Shown here piece by piece: positions 36,401-44,406 of a DNA stretch of 64,000 nt. A program made the translations under genes and the position numbers. Source of the DNA: Malassezia japonica (lineage: Eukaryota; Basidiomycota; Malasseziomycetes; Malasseziales; Malasseziaceae). The DNA is taken from positions 310,001 to 374,000 of the forward strand of contig NC_083371.1 in NCBI RefSeq assembly GCF_029542785.1. Direction: 5' to 3'. Below the pieces are notes generated by a model. The model was not told where the DNA came from, ran no database searches, and saw only the letters and a list, made by a program, of their open reading frames with translations. Numbering within the stretch: position 1 is the first letter of the stretch; each line of letters starts with the position of its first letter.

Positions 36401-38440
36401 ACCAAGAGTCTAGGCGAAGAAGCCCACGAAGACGAGCAGGTGCAGGTCGAAGAAGACGAGGCATTAAAGACGCAGCGATGGGAAAAGGCGCTGGAGAGTC
36501 GCAAGCGGAAGGAGAATGCAGACAAGAACGAAGAGAAAATCTCGCGTGAGCAATCGAGTCTTTCGCTTTACAAGCTGTATATGGGCTCGGTCGCGTCGTC
36601 TGGCAGGGTTGCCGTCATCATCTGGGTTACAATCGTCTCAATGTACGTCACTATTCGCGCCATGGAGATCGGAAGCGGTGCCTGGCTTCGTGACTGGGCG
36701 CGGTCCTACGATAGTACGACCGCGGCAGTGGTGCGATCCGTGCACACATGGGCAGTGGCTGCCCTGGAGTCTCGCACGCAGACCTTACTCCGCGAAGACA
36801 ACACGGTGTACTATCTGAAAGGGTACGCCTTGATTTTTGTTGCTTTTATGCTCATGAGTTTTGTCTGCTACTATGTGCAGTACCAGGCATCGCTGTGGTC
36901 CTCGACACGTTTGTACAACCGCCTGATTCGCGCGCTACTCCTTGCCAAGCCGCAATTTTACGACAAAACGCCGATTGGGCGTATCACCAATCGACTCGCG
37001 CGCGACACAGAGGAGCTTGATCGCGAGCTCTCCTTTGTGCTGCTCGCCGTGTTGGAGTACTCGATCTCGCTCGTGTCCATCATCGGTGTCATTTGCTGGG
37101 CAACGCCCAAGTTCTTCTTCCTACTTGGTTTTGTGCTGGCCATGTACTATGCTATCGGAACGCTCTATCTCTCTTCCTCACGCGTTGTAAAGCGAATTGA
37201 GAGTGTGCAGCGTTCGCCGCTCTATACACTCGTCGGTGAGACCATTTCGGGCATGGTTACGATTCGCGCGTACAGCGATGGCGAGCGCGTGATGCGCCAG
37301 TGCCTCAGCCTCATTGACAAGTGGAACCGCGCCTTTTTGCTTCTCTGGTACGAGAACCGCTGGCTGAGTATTTACTGCGACTTGTCCGGCGCCTTGGTCA
37401 CCTTTAGCGCCTCGCTGTTCTTACTTTTGAGCGCTTCGGATGCGGCATTGGCTGGCTTCACCCTGTCGTATGCCATCACCCTGGTCGAAGTCGTGCTCTG
37501 GCTCGTGCGCCTGTACGCCAACGTCGAAATCAGCCTGAACTCGGTCGAGCGCATTGGCGAGTACATCGACATCCCGTCTGAGAACCGTGGTGGCGTCGCG
37601 CCCCCGGCGCATTGGCCGACCGACACGGGTGCGATTGAGATTAAGGAGCTGTCTGTTCGCTACGGCCCTGAATTCCCGCTGGCCCTGACCAAGGTTGCGT
37701 TCAGTATTACCCCTGGCGAGAAGGTCGGTATTGTCGGCCGTACCGGCAGCGGCAAGTCGACGCTATCGCTCGCCTTTTTCCGCTTCCTCGAAGCCGAGTC
37801 GGGCTCGATCGTGATCGACGGTATTGACATCTCCACGATTACATTGGAAGCGCTGCGCAGCCGCCTGACCATCATCCCCCAGGACTCGCAGCTGTTCAAA
37901 GGAACGGTCCGCTCGAACCTCGATCCTTTCGGAGCGTGTGAGGATGCCGAGATGTGGTTTGCTCTGCAGCGCTGCCAGCTCGCATCCGGTACGCTGGATG
38001 GTAGCTTTATGCCGAGTGAGACGAGTGTCGTCAAGTCGCTTGACGACGAGGTCGACCAGGGCGGTGCCAACTTTAGCGCCGGTCAACGCCAGCTTCTCTC
38101 GCTCGCCCGCGGCCTGCTCAAGATGCGCAACAGCCGTATCCTCATTCTCGACGAAAGCACCGCAAATCTCGACTCAGAGTCCGATACACTCATCCAGCGC
38201 ACTATCCGTGAGCAAATGGCGCCTGGCGCGACGATTCTCACGGTCGCCCACCGCCTCAAGACCATTATTGACTATGACAAGGTCCTTGTCTTGGACAAGG
38301 GCTACGTTGTCGAGTACGACTCGCCTAATAACTTGCTCAAGAAGAACGACTCGTCCTTCTTCCAGCTCTGCTCGCAAAGCGGCGACTTGGAAGAACTTGT
38401 ACAGCTCGCCGAAGCGGCGAGCGCCTCACGCGCATTGTAG
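33500..38440 (+). CDS. ABCC-type (MRP) full-length ABC transporter, copy 3
   Basis: 1646 aa from the ATG at 33500 (upstream TTG ignored). Same architecture as copy 2: TMD0 beginning LTPFGTVDWNPCFRAEILN, linker helix RVFQTENAVLIDAAL, TMD1, NBD1 (GPVGSGKTSILLALMGEL about 760, LSGGQKAR, LIDDALSAVD), linker, TMD2 and NBD2 (GRTGSGKSTLSLAFF about 1412, FSAGQRQLL, LILDESTANLD). An acidic insert (EDAEDSKEKGDDEEEQG) interrupts TMD1 near residue 490; copy 2 has a shorter one. Codon use is clearly more A/T-rich at third positions than in copy 2, except in the shared 3' tract 38066-38302. It is the only one of the three with an obvious TATA box. Confidence 0.92.
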   Translation: MLSVLDTQSGQSCWLTPFGTVDWNPCFRAEILNGVVPLAILTASGAWWFVSSAVDKKKRQEELAREVANLNPESSNFYHPTERATEETPLAPQPPKPNAAQRVFQTENAVLIDAALAIKETFRDAEVKENCQRVQHVKSLVELAAAALICITHVAGSALSAEWEARWIVFWVYATALSATALWKHKPLIAQKVLLSSVYLVVIVSNLRTSFLAPTSQAVRVVTAVQTALAVTIFTAIVTTPVTHPLPSKLTALYNTMHKQTHYEDLRTAMPTPPHEHEEETLAASYSKDTQPLHTPPEQYATLFGRALFTFVQPIILKYYRTPITLPDVPQIMAGDRAAAVTALFRTNQCADIGTDAKYVPLWRRLIQFFAPMLVYQGMCGLVATVLTLLPIVFLSRLLNFFTLQAEGGAAAPPLHMGVLYASGMFFSQVFFSIVQSQGLMTGRHVCSQIRSILTFEILSKTMRRSISAKKGSSDEDAEDSKEKGDDEEEQGAATDGQVTNLVSVDVSQVAEFSSYIHQLFPQEPLSVVLGIVYLINLLGMSAAVGLILLVLTIPLQSYLIRLSTEVSERMLKATDARLDLAGEVLACIKTVKFFAWEKPFEVRMAETRRKELNLLRFSNILQLFISLTFVGTPMLVTMATFGVHTLVFKKALTAETAFTALALFNTLRAPLTGLPGMIHWMLGAIVSVRRVDKYMQQPDTTKYEQLLNPSSEADHFSGGPDAIGFKNATFTYASEQDTEEQFKLRDITCSFPTGEISLVVGPVGSGKTSILLALMGELRRVKGETVMPWPIARSMVQPDPHTHLAESAAYCPQSAWLLGTTVRENILFGAKYDESRYREVLKACALEPDLDILEFHDETEVGEKGTSLSGGQKARISLARAFYSNAKYILIDDALSAVDAHTARHLCEKCFRGPLAKGRTIVLVTHAVTLMLPNSAYVAVMDGGRISAQGKPSVLLAQGQIREMTSTKSLGEEAHEDEQVQVEEDEALKTQRWEKALESRKRKENADKNEEKISREQSSLSLYKLYMGSVASSGRVAVIIWVTIVSMYVTIRAMEIGSGAWLRDWARSYDSTTAAVVRSVHTWAVAALESRTQTLLREDNTVYYLKGYALIFVAFMLMSFVCYYVQYQASLWSSTRLYNRLIRALLLAKPQFYDKTPIGRITNRLARDTEELDRELSFVLLAVLEYSISLVSIIGVICWATPKFFFLLGFVLAMYYAIGTLYLSSSRVVKRIESVQRSPLYTLVGETISGMVTIRAYSDGERVMRQCLSLIDKWNRAFLLLWYENRWLSIYCDLSGALVTFSASLFLLLSASDAALAGFTLSYAITLVEVVLWLVRLYANVEISLNSVERIGEYIDIPSENRGGVAPPAHWPTDTGAIEIKELSVRYGPEFPLALTKVAFSITPGEKVGIVGRTGSGKSTLSLAFFRFLEAESGSIVIDGIDISTITLEALRSRLTIIPQDSQLFKGTVRSNLDPFGACEDAEMWFALQRCQLASGTLDGSFMPSETSVVKSLDDEVDQGGANFSAGQRQLLSLARGLLKMRNSRILILDESTANLDSESDTLIQRTIREQMAPGATILTVAHRLKTIIDYDKVLVLDKGYVVEYDSPNNLLKKNDSSFFQLCSQSGDLEELVQLAEAASASRAL
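38066..38302. repeat. Gene-conversion-like tract, ABC copy 3 member
   Basis: Partner of 32970-33206: same length, four differences in 237 bp. It is G/C-rich at third positions like copy 2 and unlike the rest of copy 3, which suggests copy 2 as donor. Confidence 0.85.
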
Positions 38441-38560
38441 ACCTCCACAAAGGAGCACGGTTCAGAACGCAATGGAATTTGTGATTTGTCAGCGGCCTCA
38501 ACGTGCGACATCGTGGCGTCCGTGCAGGCAAACCGTTGTTGTCGGTGACTTGGTAATAGG

Positions 38561-39328
38561 ATGCGGAGTACCCCGTCGTACCTGATGTCTGTAGCCCCTC
38601 TGCTTCGTGCCCGTCCGCTTCAAGCGGTCCGTGCTACGACCCGGATGGCGATGCCGATGCCCCTGCATCGCAGCGTCCAGCGGGCTGTGCCGCAAGCGCT
38701 AACTGGCCGCGCGGTGGCCATGCAGCCGCTCGCGAGCCCCATCCTGCGTATGTCGCGCGCATTCGCGGCGGGTGCCCCACCACCTAAGCCTATTGGGGAG
38801 ACCATGGAGCAAAAAACCAAGGACGCGGCCAAGGCGGCCGAGACCCATATGGAGGACGAGGCGCCACCGACCGGTAGTCTCCGCCAGCGCCTGCGCACGA
38901 TCATGCGCCGCTACGGATGGTGGGCGCTCGGCATCTACTTCCTGATGTCGACTATCGACTGCGGTCTGACGTTTGCAGCGATCCACTTCTACGGTGGTGA
39001 TAATGTGCGGGAGCTCGAGCGCGTGGTCCGCGACTGGGTCGGCCTCGCCAAGAAGGAAGAGGAGCCTGCGGAGCAGTCGCCTGACACTGAGAAGGCGCGC
39101 AAGCTCGTCGCCGCCGAAGACCAGCCGACGGAGTGGGACGAGATGATCGCGCGTCTCTCGACCGAGTTTGTACTCGCCTATGGCATTCACAAGACCATCC
39201 TGCTTCCGGTGCGTGCTGGCGTTACGGCTGCCATCACCCCTGCAGTAGTCCGCTGGCTGATCCGCCGGGGATGGGCAAGGCCCATCAAGGCCGCAGCAAC
39301 GGCTTCGGCCGCCGGCGCCAAGGCGTGA
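38561..39328 (+). CDS. DUF1279/FAM210-family mitochondrial membrane protein
   Basis: 255 aa. The N-terminus (MRSTPSYLMSVAPLLRARPL and onward) is rich in Arg, Ala and Pro with no acidic residue for about 78 positions, typical of a matrix-targeting presequence. A second Met at residue 9 is an alternative start. The DUF1279 core follows: LRTIMRRYGWWALGIYFLMS with a membrane helix, then TEFVLAYGIHKTILLPVRAG and TPAVVRWLIRRGW. FAM210 proteins are inner-membrane proteins linked to mitochondrial translation; a precise role here is inference. Between the two hydrophobic parts lies a charged stretch (KKEEEPAEQSPDTEKARK). Intronless. Confidence 0.8.
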   Translation: MRSTPSYLMSVAPLLRARPLQAVRATTRMAMPMPLHRSVQRAVPQALTGRAVAMQPLASPILRMSRAFAAGAPPPKPIGETMEQKTKDAAKAAETHMEDEAPPTGSLRQRLRTIMRRYGWWALGIYFLMSTIDCGLTFAAIHFYGGDNVRELERVVRDWVGLAKKEEEPAEQSPDTEKARKLVAAEDQPTEWDEMIARLSTEFVLAYGIHKTILLPVRAGVTAAITPAVVRWLIRRGWARPIKAAATASAAGAKA

Positions 39329-39469
39329 GTTCGTAATAGAGGTAGCAATCACCATGCATTTTGGGGCATCAGGAATACACGAGTCTATAGCAGACGTGCA
39401 TTGCACAAATTCTTTAGCGTTGTGCAAGGGCATCATGCCAAAGAGGTGGCCATGCTAGGCATAGAGTAT

Positions 39470-39926
39470 TTAGCGGAACTTGGTGAAACCAATGTCGTGC
39501 GCCTTCTCACGGAAGCACTGGCGGCAAATGTTGAGGCCGTACTTGCGGACGATACCGCCCTGGTTGCCACAGACGCGGCTGTAAGGTTAGTATACATGCT
39601 CTCCTTAGGCGCGAGGAAGCAAGGGGCGGTCGACGTGACGCAGCGGTGAAAACGGCCAACTCTTGCGCACCACGCACTCGTCAATGCACACATGATTAGC
39701 GACAAAACGACACACGCTCCTGCGCGCAAAGCGCCACTCGAGTCGTTTTCACCCTGTCTGCACGCGACTTGTGCCACCTTCCTTCGCCCGTTGCGCTGCC
39801 TAGCGCGCCGATACATACCACTGGCGAGAGCCCTTGCCGAAGTTACGCTAGAAGACGGTCAGCATTCCGCTCATCATAACCATGAATACGTACGGGGTGC
39901 GAGAACCAAACGTTCGCGTGAGCCAT
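39470..39926 (-). CDS. RPS29: 40S ribosomal protein S29 (uS14)
   Basis: Small-subunit zinc-binding ribosomal protein, 56 aa as in yeast. Three exons: 39894-39926, 39819-39847 and 39470-39578. The spliced protein begins [20 protein letters not shown], followed by [20 protein letters not shown] and [16 protein letters not shown], with the CxxC...CxxC zinc ligands. The introns are the exceptions to the 22-nt rule here: intron 1 (39848-39893) is 46 nt with CTGAC; intron 2 (39579-39818) is 240 nt with a textbook TACTAAC and a longer gap to the 3' splice site. Two ATCACGTG boxes lie 69-99 bp upstream. Confidence 0.95.
39579..39818 (-). other. Long (240-nt) RPS29 intron
   Basis: Begins GTATGT and ends TACTAACCTTACAG. 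It is about ten times longer than most introns here. I looked for an intronic box C/D snoRNA (RTGATGA with CTGA) and found no convincing pair; no other RNA is recognised. Confidence 0.85.
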
Positions 39927-39994
39927 CTTGCTGGTTGTGACGATAAACTGGGCTTCGCCCTGCCTGCTGTCTAGACCACGCACCGCAATAAAAA

Positions 39995-40025
39995 ATCACG
40001 TGCAAATGTATATACGTATCACGTG
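39995..40025. promoter_or_regulatory. Pair of ATCACGTG boxes between RPS29 and the hydrolase-like gene
   Basis: ATCACGTG occurs at 39995-40002 and 40018-40025, in the same orientation and 23 bp apart (about two helical turns). ATCACGTG is the Cbf1-type site reported for ribosomal protein promoters in several non-Saccharomyces fungi. RPS29 is the likelier target; the hydrolase-like gene starts 92 bp to the right. Confidence 0.5.
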
Positions 40026-40117
40026 TTCGTGTTGACGGTTTTGGCTAAGTGGAGGTCCATGCACGCACATGTGGGGTAGCCGCAGGCGCGCACGTTGCTC
40101 GTTGGGGACGGCACAGC

Positions 40118-41684
40118 ATGACCGATGTACGCGGATCCGGCGGCCGGAGGCGTAGCGGGAGCGCGTCGTCGGGGCATCGTGTGAACCGTGGAAACGGTTT
40201 GAAGATGCGGCAGCGAACAGAGCCGCTATCGCCTGTCGTACATGGAGTCGCGCTGGCAGTGATGATCAGCTTAACCGCGGTGCTGGTGCCGTTGTTGTTG
40301 GGGGCGACGCTTTTGTCGATCGGTACGTCGTTTCTACTCACAGAAGTTCCCCTGCTTGGATTAGGGTACGCTATGAAACTAACGCAGCGCTGTCGCTCTC
40401 CTTCCTTTCCTGTTTGTATTGGTAGTATACAGCGTGGCCTGGACGGCCTATCTCCTCGTGGCCCAGCAAGACCCACCGCCGTACGCACTGCTGGGCTCTG
40501 CTGCTCTTGCGCGGCTGATTCCCTTTCTGCCCCTTGCTCCGCTGCGGTGTGTCAAGGTGGTCAAAGCATCGGCACAGTACGTTTGGGCCTGCCTCTGGAA
40601 TATTCGCATTGCGCACGACTGGTTCCTGCGATATGTATACTACACCCGCGCCAAGGAGCGGGGTGAGCCTATTTTTGATACCATTCCCTATGGAATCCCA
40701 TTCTCTCGGCAAGTCCTCGATGTATACCCTGCACCGCGCACGGCAGGCCCCGAGCCACGCTCCACACTCGCCGCGCCCGAAGTGACGGGCCTGGGCATCC
40801 AGCGCGGCGTGCCTGTGTTGGTGATTGTGCCTGCTCCGATCCTTCCCAGCAGCATCCTGGGACATCGCAAAACCTATCTTCAGCTTGCACTGAGCATGCG
40901 CAAGCTGGGCTACTGTGTCGTGGTCCCCGACATTACGTATTACCCCGCATCGCGCATCCGGCAGTCGGTAATCGACCTGCGCCTGGCGCTCAGCTGGGTC
41001 GGCGCGCATATTAGCAGCTATGGCGGCAACCCCGCCAGCATCTATGTGATGGGCTTTGGCCTATCCGCGCACCTCGTGAGCCTGACGCTGATCCAAGAGG
41101 CGACCGTGCTCAGTCACACGCTCGTGGTGAATGCCATTGCGCATGGCGAGGAGAGTAGCGCCGGCGCTTCACCGCACGGTGCTCTCCAGGCCGAGAAGCG
41201 CGAGCAGGTCGCCATGCGTCTGAAGAATCTCGAGATATACGTTCCCCAAGTCCGCCTTCCACATCTCGCCGGAGTCGTGCTCCTGGCCGGCGTGAGCGAT
41301 GTGGTGAAAGAGTATCGCCACGAAATGGAGCAGGGTACCGAGCATCTAAGCTACCTACGCCGCTCGAGTGGCCCTTCGCATGGACAATGCCTCTTGCATT
41401 CCCCCGCACACCTGCTTGTGGAATCGCGGGGGATCGTCGACCCCTCGTTCCTCCCCCCCAAGTTCCTCCTGATCCACGGCGGAAAGGACCAGGTGGTGCC
41501 CATCAGCCATTCTACACTCTTAAACACGCTTCTTTCCGAGGCCGGCGTCAAGCAGGTCGAGATGCGCGCATATCGCGAACTCGGCCACCTCGAAACGCTG
41601 ACAAGCCTCCTGACGATCCCCTGCCAGAAAGACTCGGCCTACGCACCCCAACTCCTCGCGGACGTGCGGGAGTTTATTTCCTAG
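40118..41684 (+). CDS. Alpha/beta hydrolase-like membrane protein with altered nucleophile elbow
   Basis: 514 aa from exons 40118-40365 and 40388-41684; the 22-nt intron ends CTAACGCAG. The N-terminus is Ser/Arg-rich, then two to three membrane helices (about 45-105, including VALAVMISLTAVLVPLLLGA). The hydrolase fold follows, with a strand and oxyanion region (VPVLVIVPAPIL), a cap and SWVGAHISSYGGNPASIYVM. The elbow reads GFGLS (305-309), so Gly307 sits where related esterases (GHSAG) have the catalytic Ser. The acid (GGKDQVVPIS) and histidine (RELGHLETL) are present. Closest in style to fungal steryl-acetyl or prenylcysteine methylesterase-like hydrolases. It could be a pseudoenzyme, or use the Ser two residues on. 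Confidence 0.7.
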
Positions 41685-41749
41685 ATACATAATGCCCCAA
41701 GCGAGTCACAGCGGAGTCACGCGGCCGATAGCGTCAGGGAAACCTTTAG

Positions 41750-43028
41750 ATGTACCTTTCTGTGCTCCGTCCTTCCCTTCTCCGAAGTGCTGTACGTGCA
41801 TACAGAATTCCTGCCATGTCGAGCACTGCTTCCAATGCTGTGAACGCACCTGATGCAAAGCGTCTCAAGTCCGATGTGGCGCCGCTTGATGCGAGCCGTC
41901 TGACGATCGAGCGCAACTCCGCACCCCGCAACCCCCCGCCGAGCGACAAGCTGGTCTTTGGCCAGACCTTTACCAACCACATGCTCACTGTCCCTTGGAA
42001 TGTGTCGACTGGTTGGGGCGAGCCCAAGATCCAGCCGTACGGCCCCTTCACCCTGGACCCCAGCTCGGTGATCTTCCACTACGCCCCGTCGCTCTTTGAG
42101 GGCCTCAAGGCATACCGCGCGCCCGACGGCAGCGTGCGCCTCTTCCGCCCGGATAAGAACGCGGAGCGCATGAACCGCAGTGCGGAGCGCATTGCTCTTC
42201 CGGTACGTGCCCCAACTCACACAGACCTTTGACGAGGACGAGCTGGTGAAGCTCATCAAGAAAACCGTCGAGATCGACCAGGACTGGGTGCCGAGCGAGC
42301 CGGGCTTCTCGCTCTACGTCCGTCCCACGCTCATTGGTACGCAGGCCTCACTGGGTGTCAGCCCCAGCTCGGATGCGATGCTCTTCATCATCATGTCGCC
42401 CGCCGGCCCCTACTACTCTTCCGGCGTGAAGCCTGTAGCGCTCGAGGCGAACCCTGCGCGCGTGCGTGCGTGGCCCGGCGGTACGGGTGACGCAAAGCTC
42501 GGTGCGAACTACGGCCCTTGCATTCTCCCCCAGCGTGAGGCCGCCAAGAAGGGCTACCAGCAGAACCTGTGGCTCTTTGGCGACGAGCACTACCTGACCG
42601 AGGTCGGTACCATGAACCTCTTTGTCGTGCTCAAGAACGACGACGGCAGCTTCGAGGTGGTCACGCCCCCCCTCAACGGCATGATCCTGCCGGGTGTGAC
42701 GCGCGACTCGGTCCTTGGTCTGCTCCGTGCGCACGGAAAGGGCGAGTCGAAGCTCGGCGAGCTTCCTGCTGTCCACGTCAGTGAGCGCGAGATTACCATG
42801 AAGGAGGTCGAGCAGGCTGCCGAGCAGGGCAAGCTGGTTGAGATCTTTGGTGCGGGCACTGCCGTGGTGATTAGCCCCGTGGACAAGATTGGCTACATGG
42901 GCAAGGACATCCCCGTGCCCGTCACCGAGTCTGGCTTCGGGCCTGTGGCAGATGTGATCCTCAAGACGCTGTCGGACATCCAGTGGGGCAAGGTGTCGCA
43001 CCCCTGGTCGGTGGCTGTGAGCGAATAG
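41750..43028 (+). CDS. BAT1: Branched-chain amino acid aminotransferase
   Basis: PLP enzyme that interconverts Leu/Ile/Val with their keto acids. Exons 41750-42202 and 42225-43028 give 418 aa. The 22-nt intron separates RIALP from TFDEDELVKLIKKTVEIDQ. Fold-type IV landmarks: HYAPSLFEGLKAYR, FRPDKNAERMNRSAERI, the PLP lysine in GTGDAKLGANYGP, DEHYLTEVGTMNLF and PPLNGMILPGVTRDSVL. The N-terminus (MYLSVLRPSLLRSAVRAYRI) is a good mitochondrial presequence. A second ATG at 41816 begins MSSTASNAV and would give a cytosolic form. Yeast splits these roles between BAT1 and BAT2; only one gene is seen in this window. Confidence 0.92.
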
Positions 43029-43052
43029 ACATGGAATAGGTCGTGCATGCAA

Positions 43053-44304
43053 CTACATATCCGCAAAAAACGCCTTGGCGTCCGCTTCGGTATCCTGCGC
43101 CTCGGCGGCGGCGGCGGGCGGCGGCAGGTTGCGGCGGCGCTGCAGAGGCGGCGCGTCGCTCTCCTCGTCGCTGCTATCTTCGTCGCTCGCCTCGGTGCTG
43201 CGTGCGATGGTCTCGGACTGGCGCAGAATGACCTCGTCCTCCTCGTCGTCCTCCTCCTCCTCGTCCCCCTCAAGGAGCGGGCGAAGATCCGTGAGCTTGC
43301 ACTCGCTGCCGTGGCCCAAACTGGCAATCAGATTGCCTTTGCGGCGCATGACTTCGACGGGCATCCCGTCGTGGTCCGCGACAATGCCCAGTAGCTTGTG
43401 CGGAAAGAGCTGGACGACACGCACAAGCCCATCAGAAGATCCTGTGAGTACGGTATCGTCGTCAAGCGTGCAGATCGTGTCGACACTCGACGGGTGGCCA
43501 GGGAACCGGTCGACGTGGTCGAGCAAGCCACGCGACGGCGCCCACAAAGAAAGAATGCCGAGCTGTGTGCCGACAACGAGCTTCTTTCCGCCTCGAATCG
43601 CAGCAATCGACAGCAGTTCGTCCTCCTGGTCGTCGCTCACTTCGACGGCCTTCTTCTTGGCGCGCACGTCAATCACACTCAGCGTTCCGTCGCCGCTTGT
43701 GCAGACCAGCCGGCTGCGGCCGTCACCGTCGCTCGGTTCGGCACGTTTCCGCTTCGGAGGCTCGTCCTTGCTGCGCGTGCGTGGCGCGTCGAGGTGCGTG
43801 CACCACAGCATGTCTGTGATCCAGTCAAAATGGTGGTCGTAGGACTGAATCGGCGCCGAGTCCTCCTTCGCTGACCGGGGATCCCAAAGACGCACTACAC
43901 CGTCGTCGTCTCCGGTCGCCACGAGATTAGTATCGATCGGGAGCACACGCGAGGGAGCGGAGCTGGGTAAGAAGAGCGACCTACTCATGCGCATTGTTCA
44001 CCCGCATCTTGACCTGCCCGGTGAGCGGATCGATGGAGAGGAGCGAGCGGTCCTTTGAAATTGAGTACAGGTTTGACGCTGTATCATCGAACGACACGCC
44101 GCGGCAGCTCTTGTGCGAAGTGCGCACGTTCCACAGGCGCTTGTACTTGCGCTTCGAAGAAGTCTCGTCTCCATCCTCGTCCAACATGGCGCTATAGTCG
44201 AATAGCTGGACCTTGCCGCTGATCAGCCCGACAGCGAGCAAGTTCTCATCCTCCCCAGGATGGAACGAGACGTCCAGCGCATCCGAAGACAGCGCAATGT
44301 CCAT
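43053..44304 (-). CDS. JIP5: WD-repeat ribosome biogenesis protein Jip5/WDR55
   Basis: WD40 propeller of the nucleolar Jip5/WDR55 family, needed for 60S subunit maturation. Exons 43985-44304 and 43053-43962 around a 22-nt intron (43963-43984) give 409 aa. I start at the ATG at 44304; the codon at 44313 is GTG. WD units include LLAVGLISGKVQLFDY, SCRGVSFDDTASNLYSISKD, then across the junction VNNAHDSAPSRVLPIDTNLV followed by ATGDDDGVVRLWDPR, and later TVLTGSSDGLVRVVQLF. The C-terminus is acidic (EGDEEEEDDEEDE) followed by an Arg/Pro/Ala tail. It is divergent from another ribosome-assembly gene, DBP3. Confidence 0.88.
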
Positions 44305-44349
44305 CGTAGGCACCCCGCACGGTCACAGACGGACCGTTGGAGCGATTCT

Positions 44350-44359
44350 ATCACGTGAT
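44350..44359. promoter_or_regulatory. ATCACGTGAT palindrome between JIP5 and DBP3
   Basis: Perfect 10-bp palindrome with a CACGTG core in the 102-bp divergent promoter of two ribosome-assembly genes. Same ATCACGTG core as the RPS29 promoter, which suggests shared growth control. Binding factor inferred, not known. Confidence 0.45.
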
Positions 44360-44406
44360 CCGCTCACTTTTTTGCGGCGGTTGGCCAAAGCTGCAGCTGC
44401 ACGACC

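Noticed and set aside
39579..39818. Intronic snoRNA in RPS29
   Set aside because: Long intron in a ribosomal protein gene is a classic host, but I found no box C/D pair or convincing H/ACA fold.
40323..40343. A 21-nt GTACGT...CTCACAG segment resembling an intron in the hydrolase-like gene
   Set aside because: It lacks CTNAYNNAG spacing (the A is too close to AG), its length is a multiple of three, and retaining it keeps a continuous hydrophobic membrane segment. I treat it as coding.
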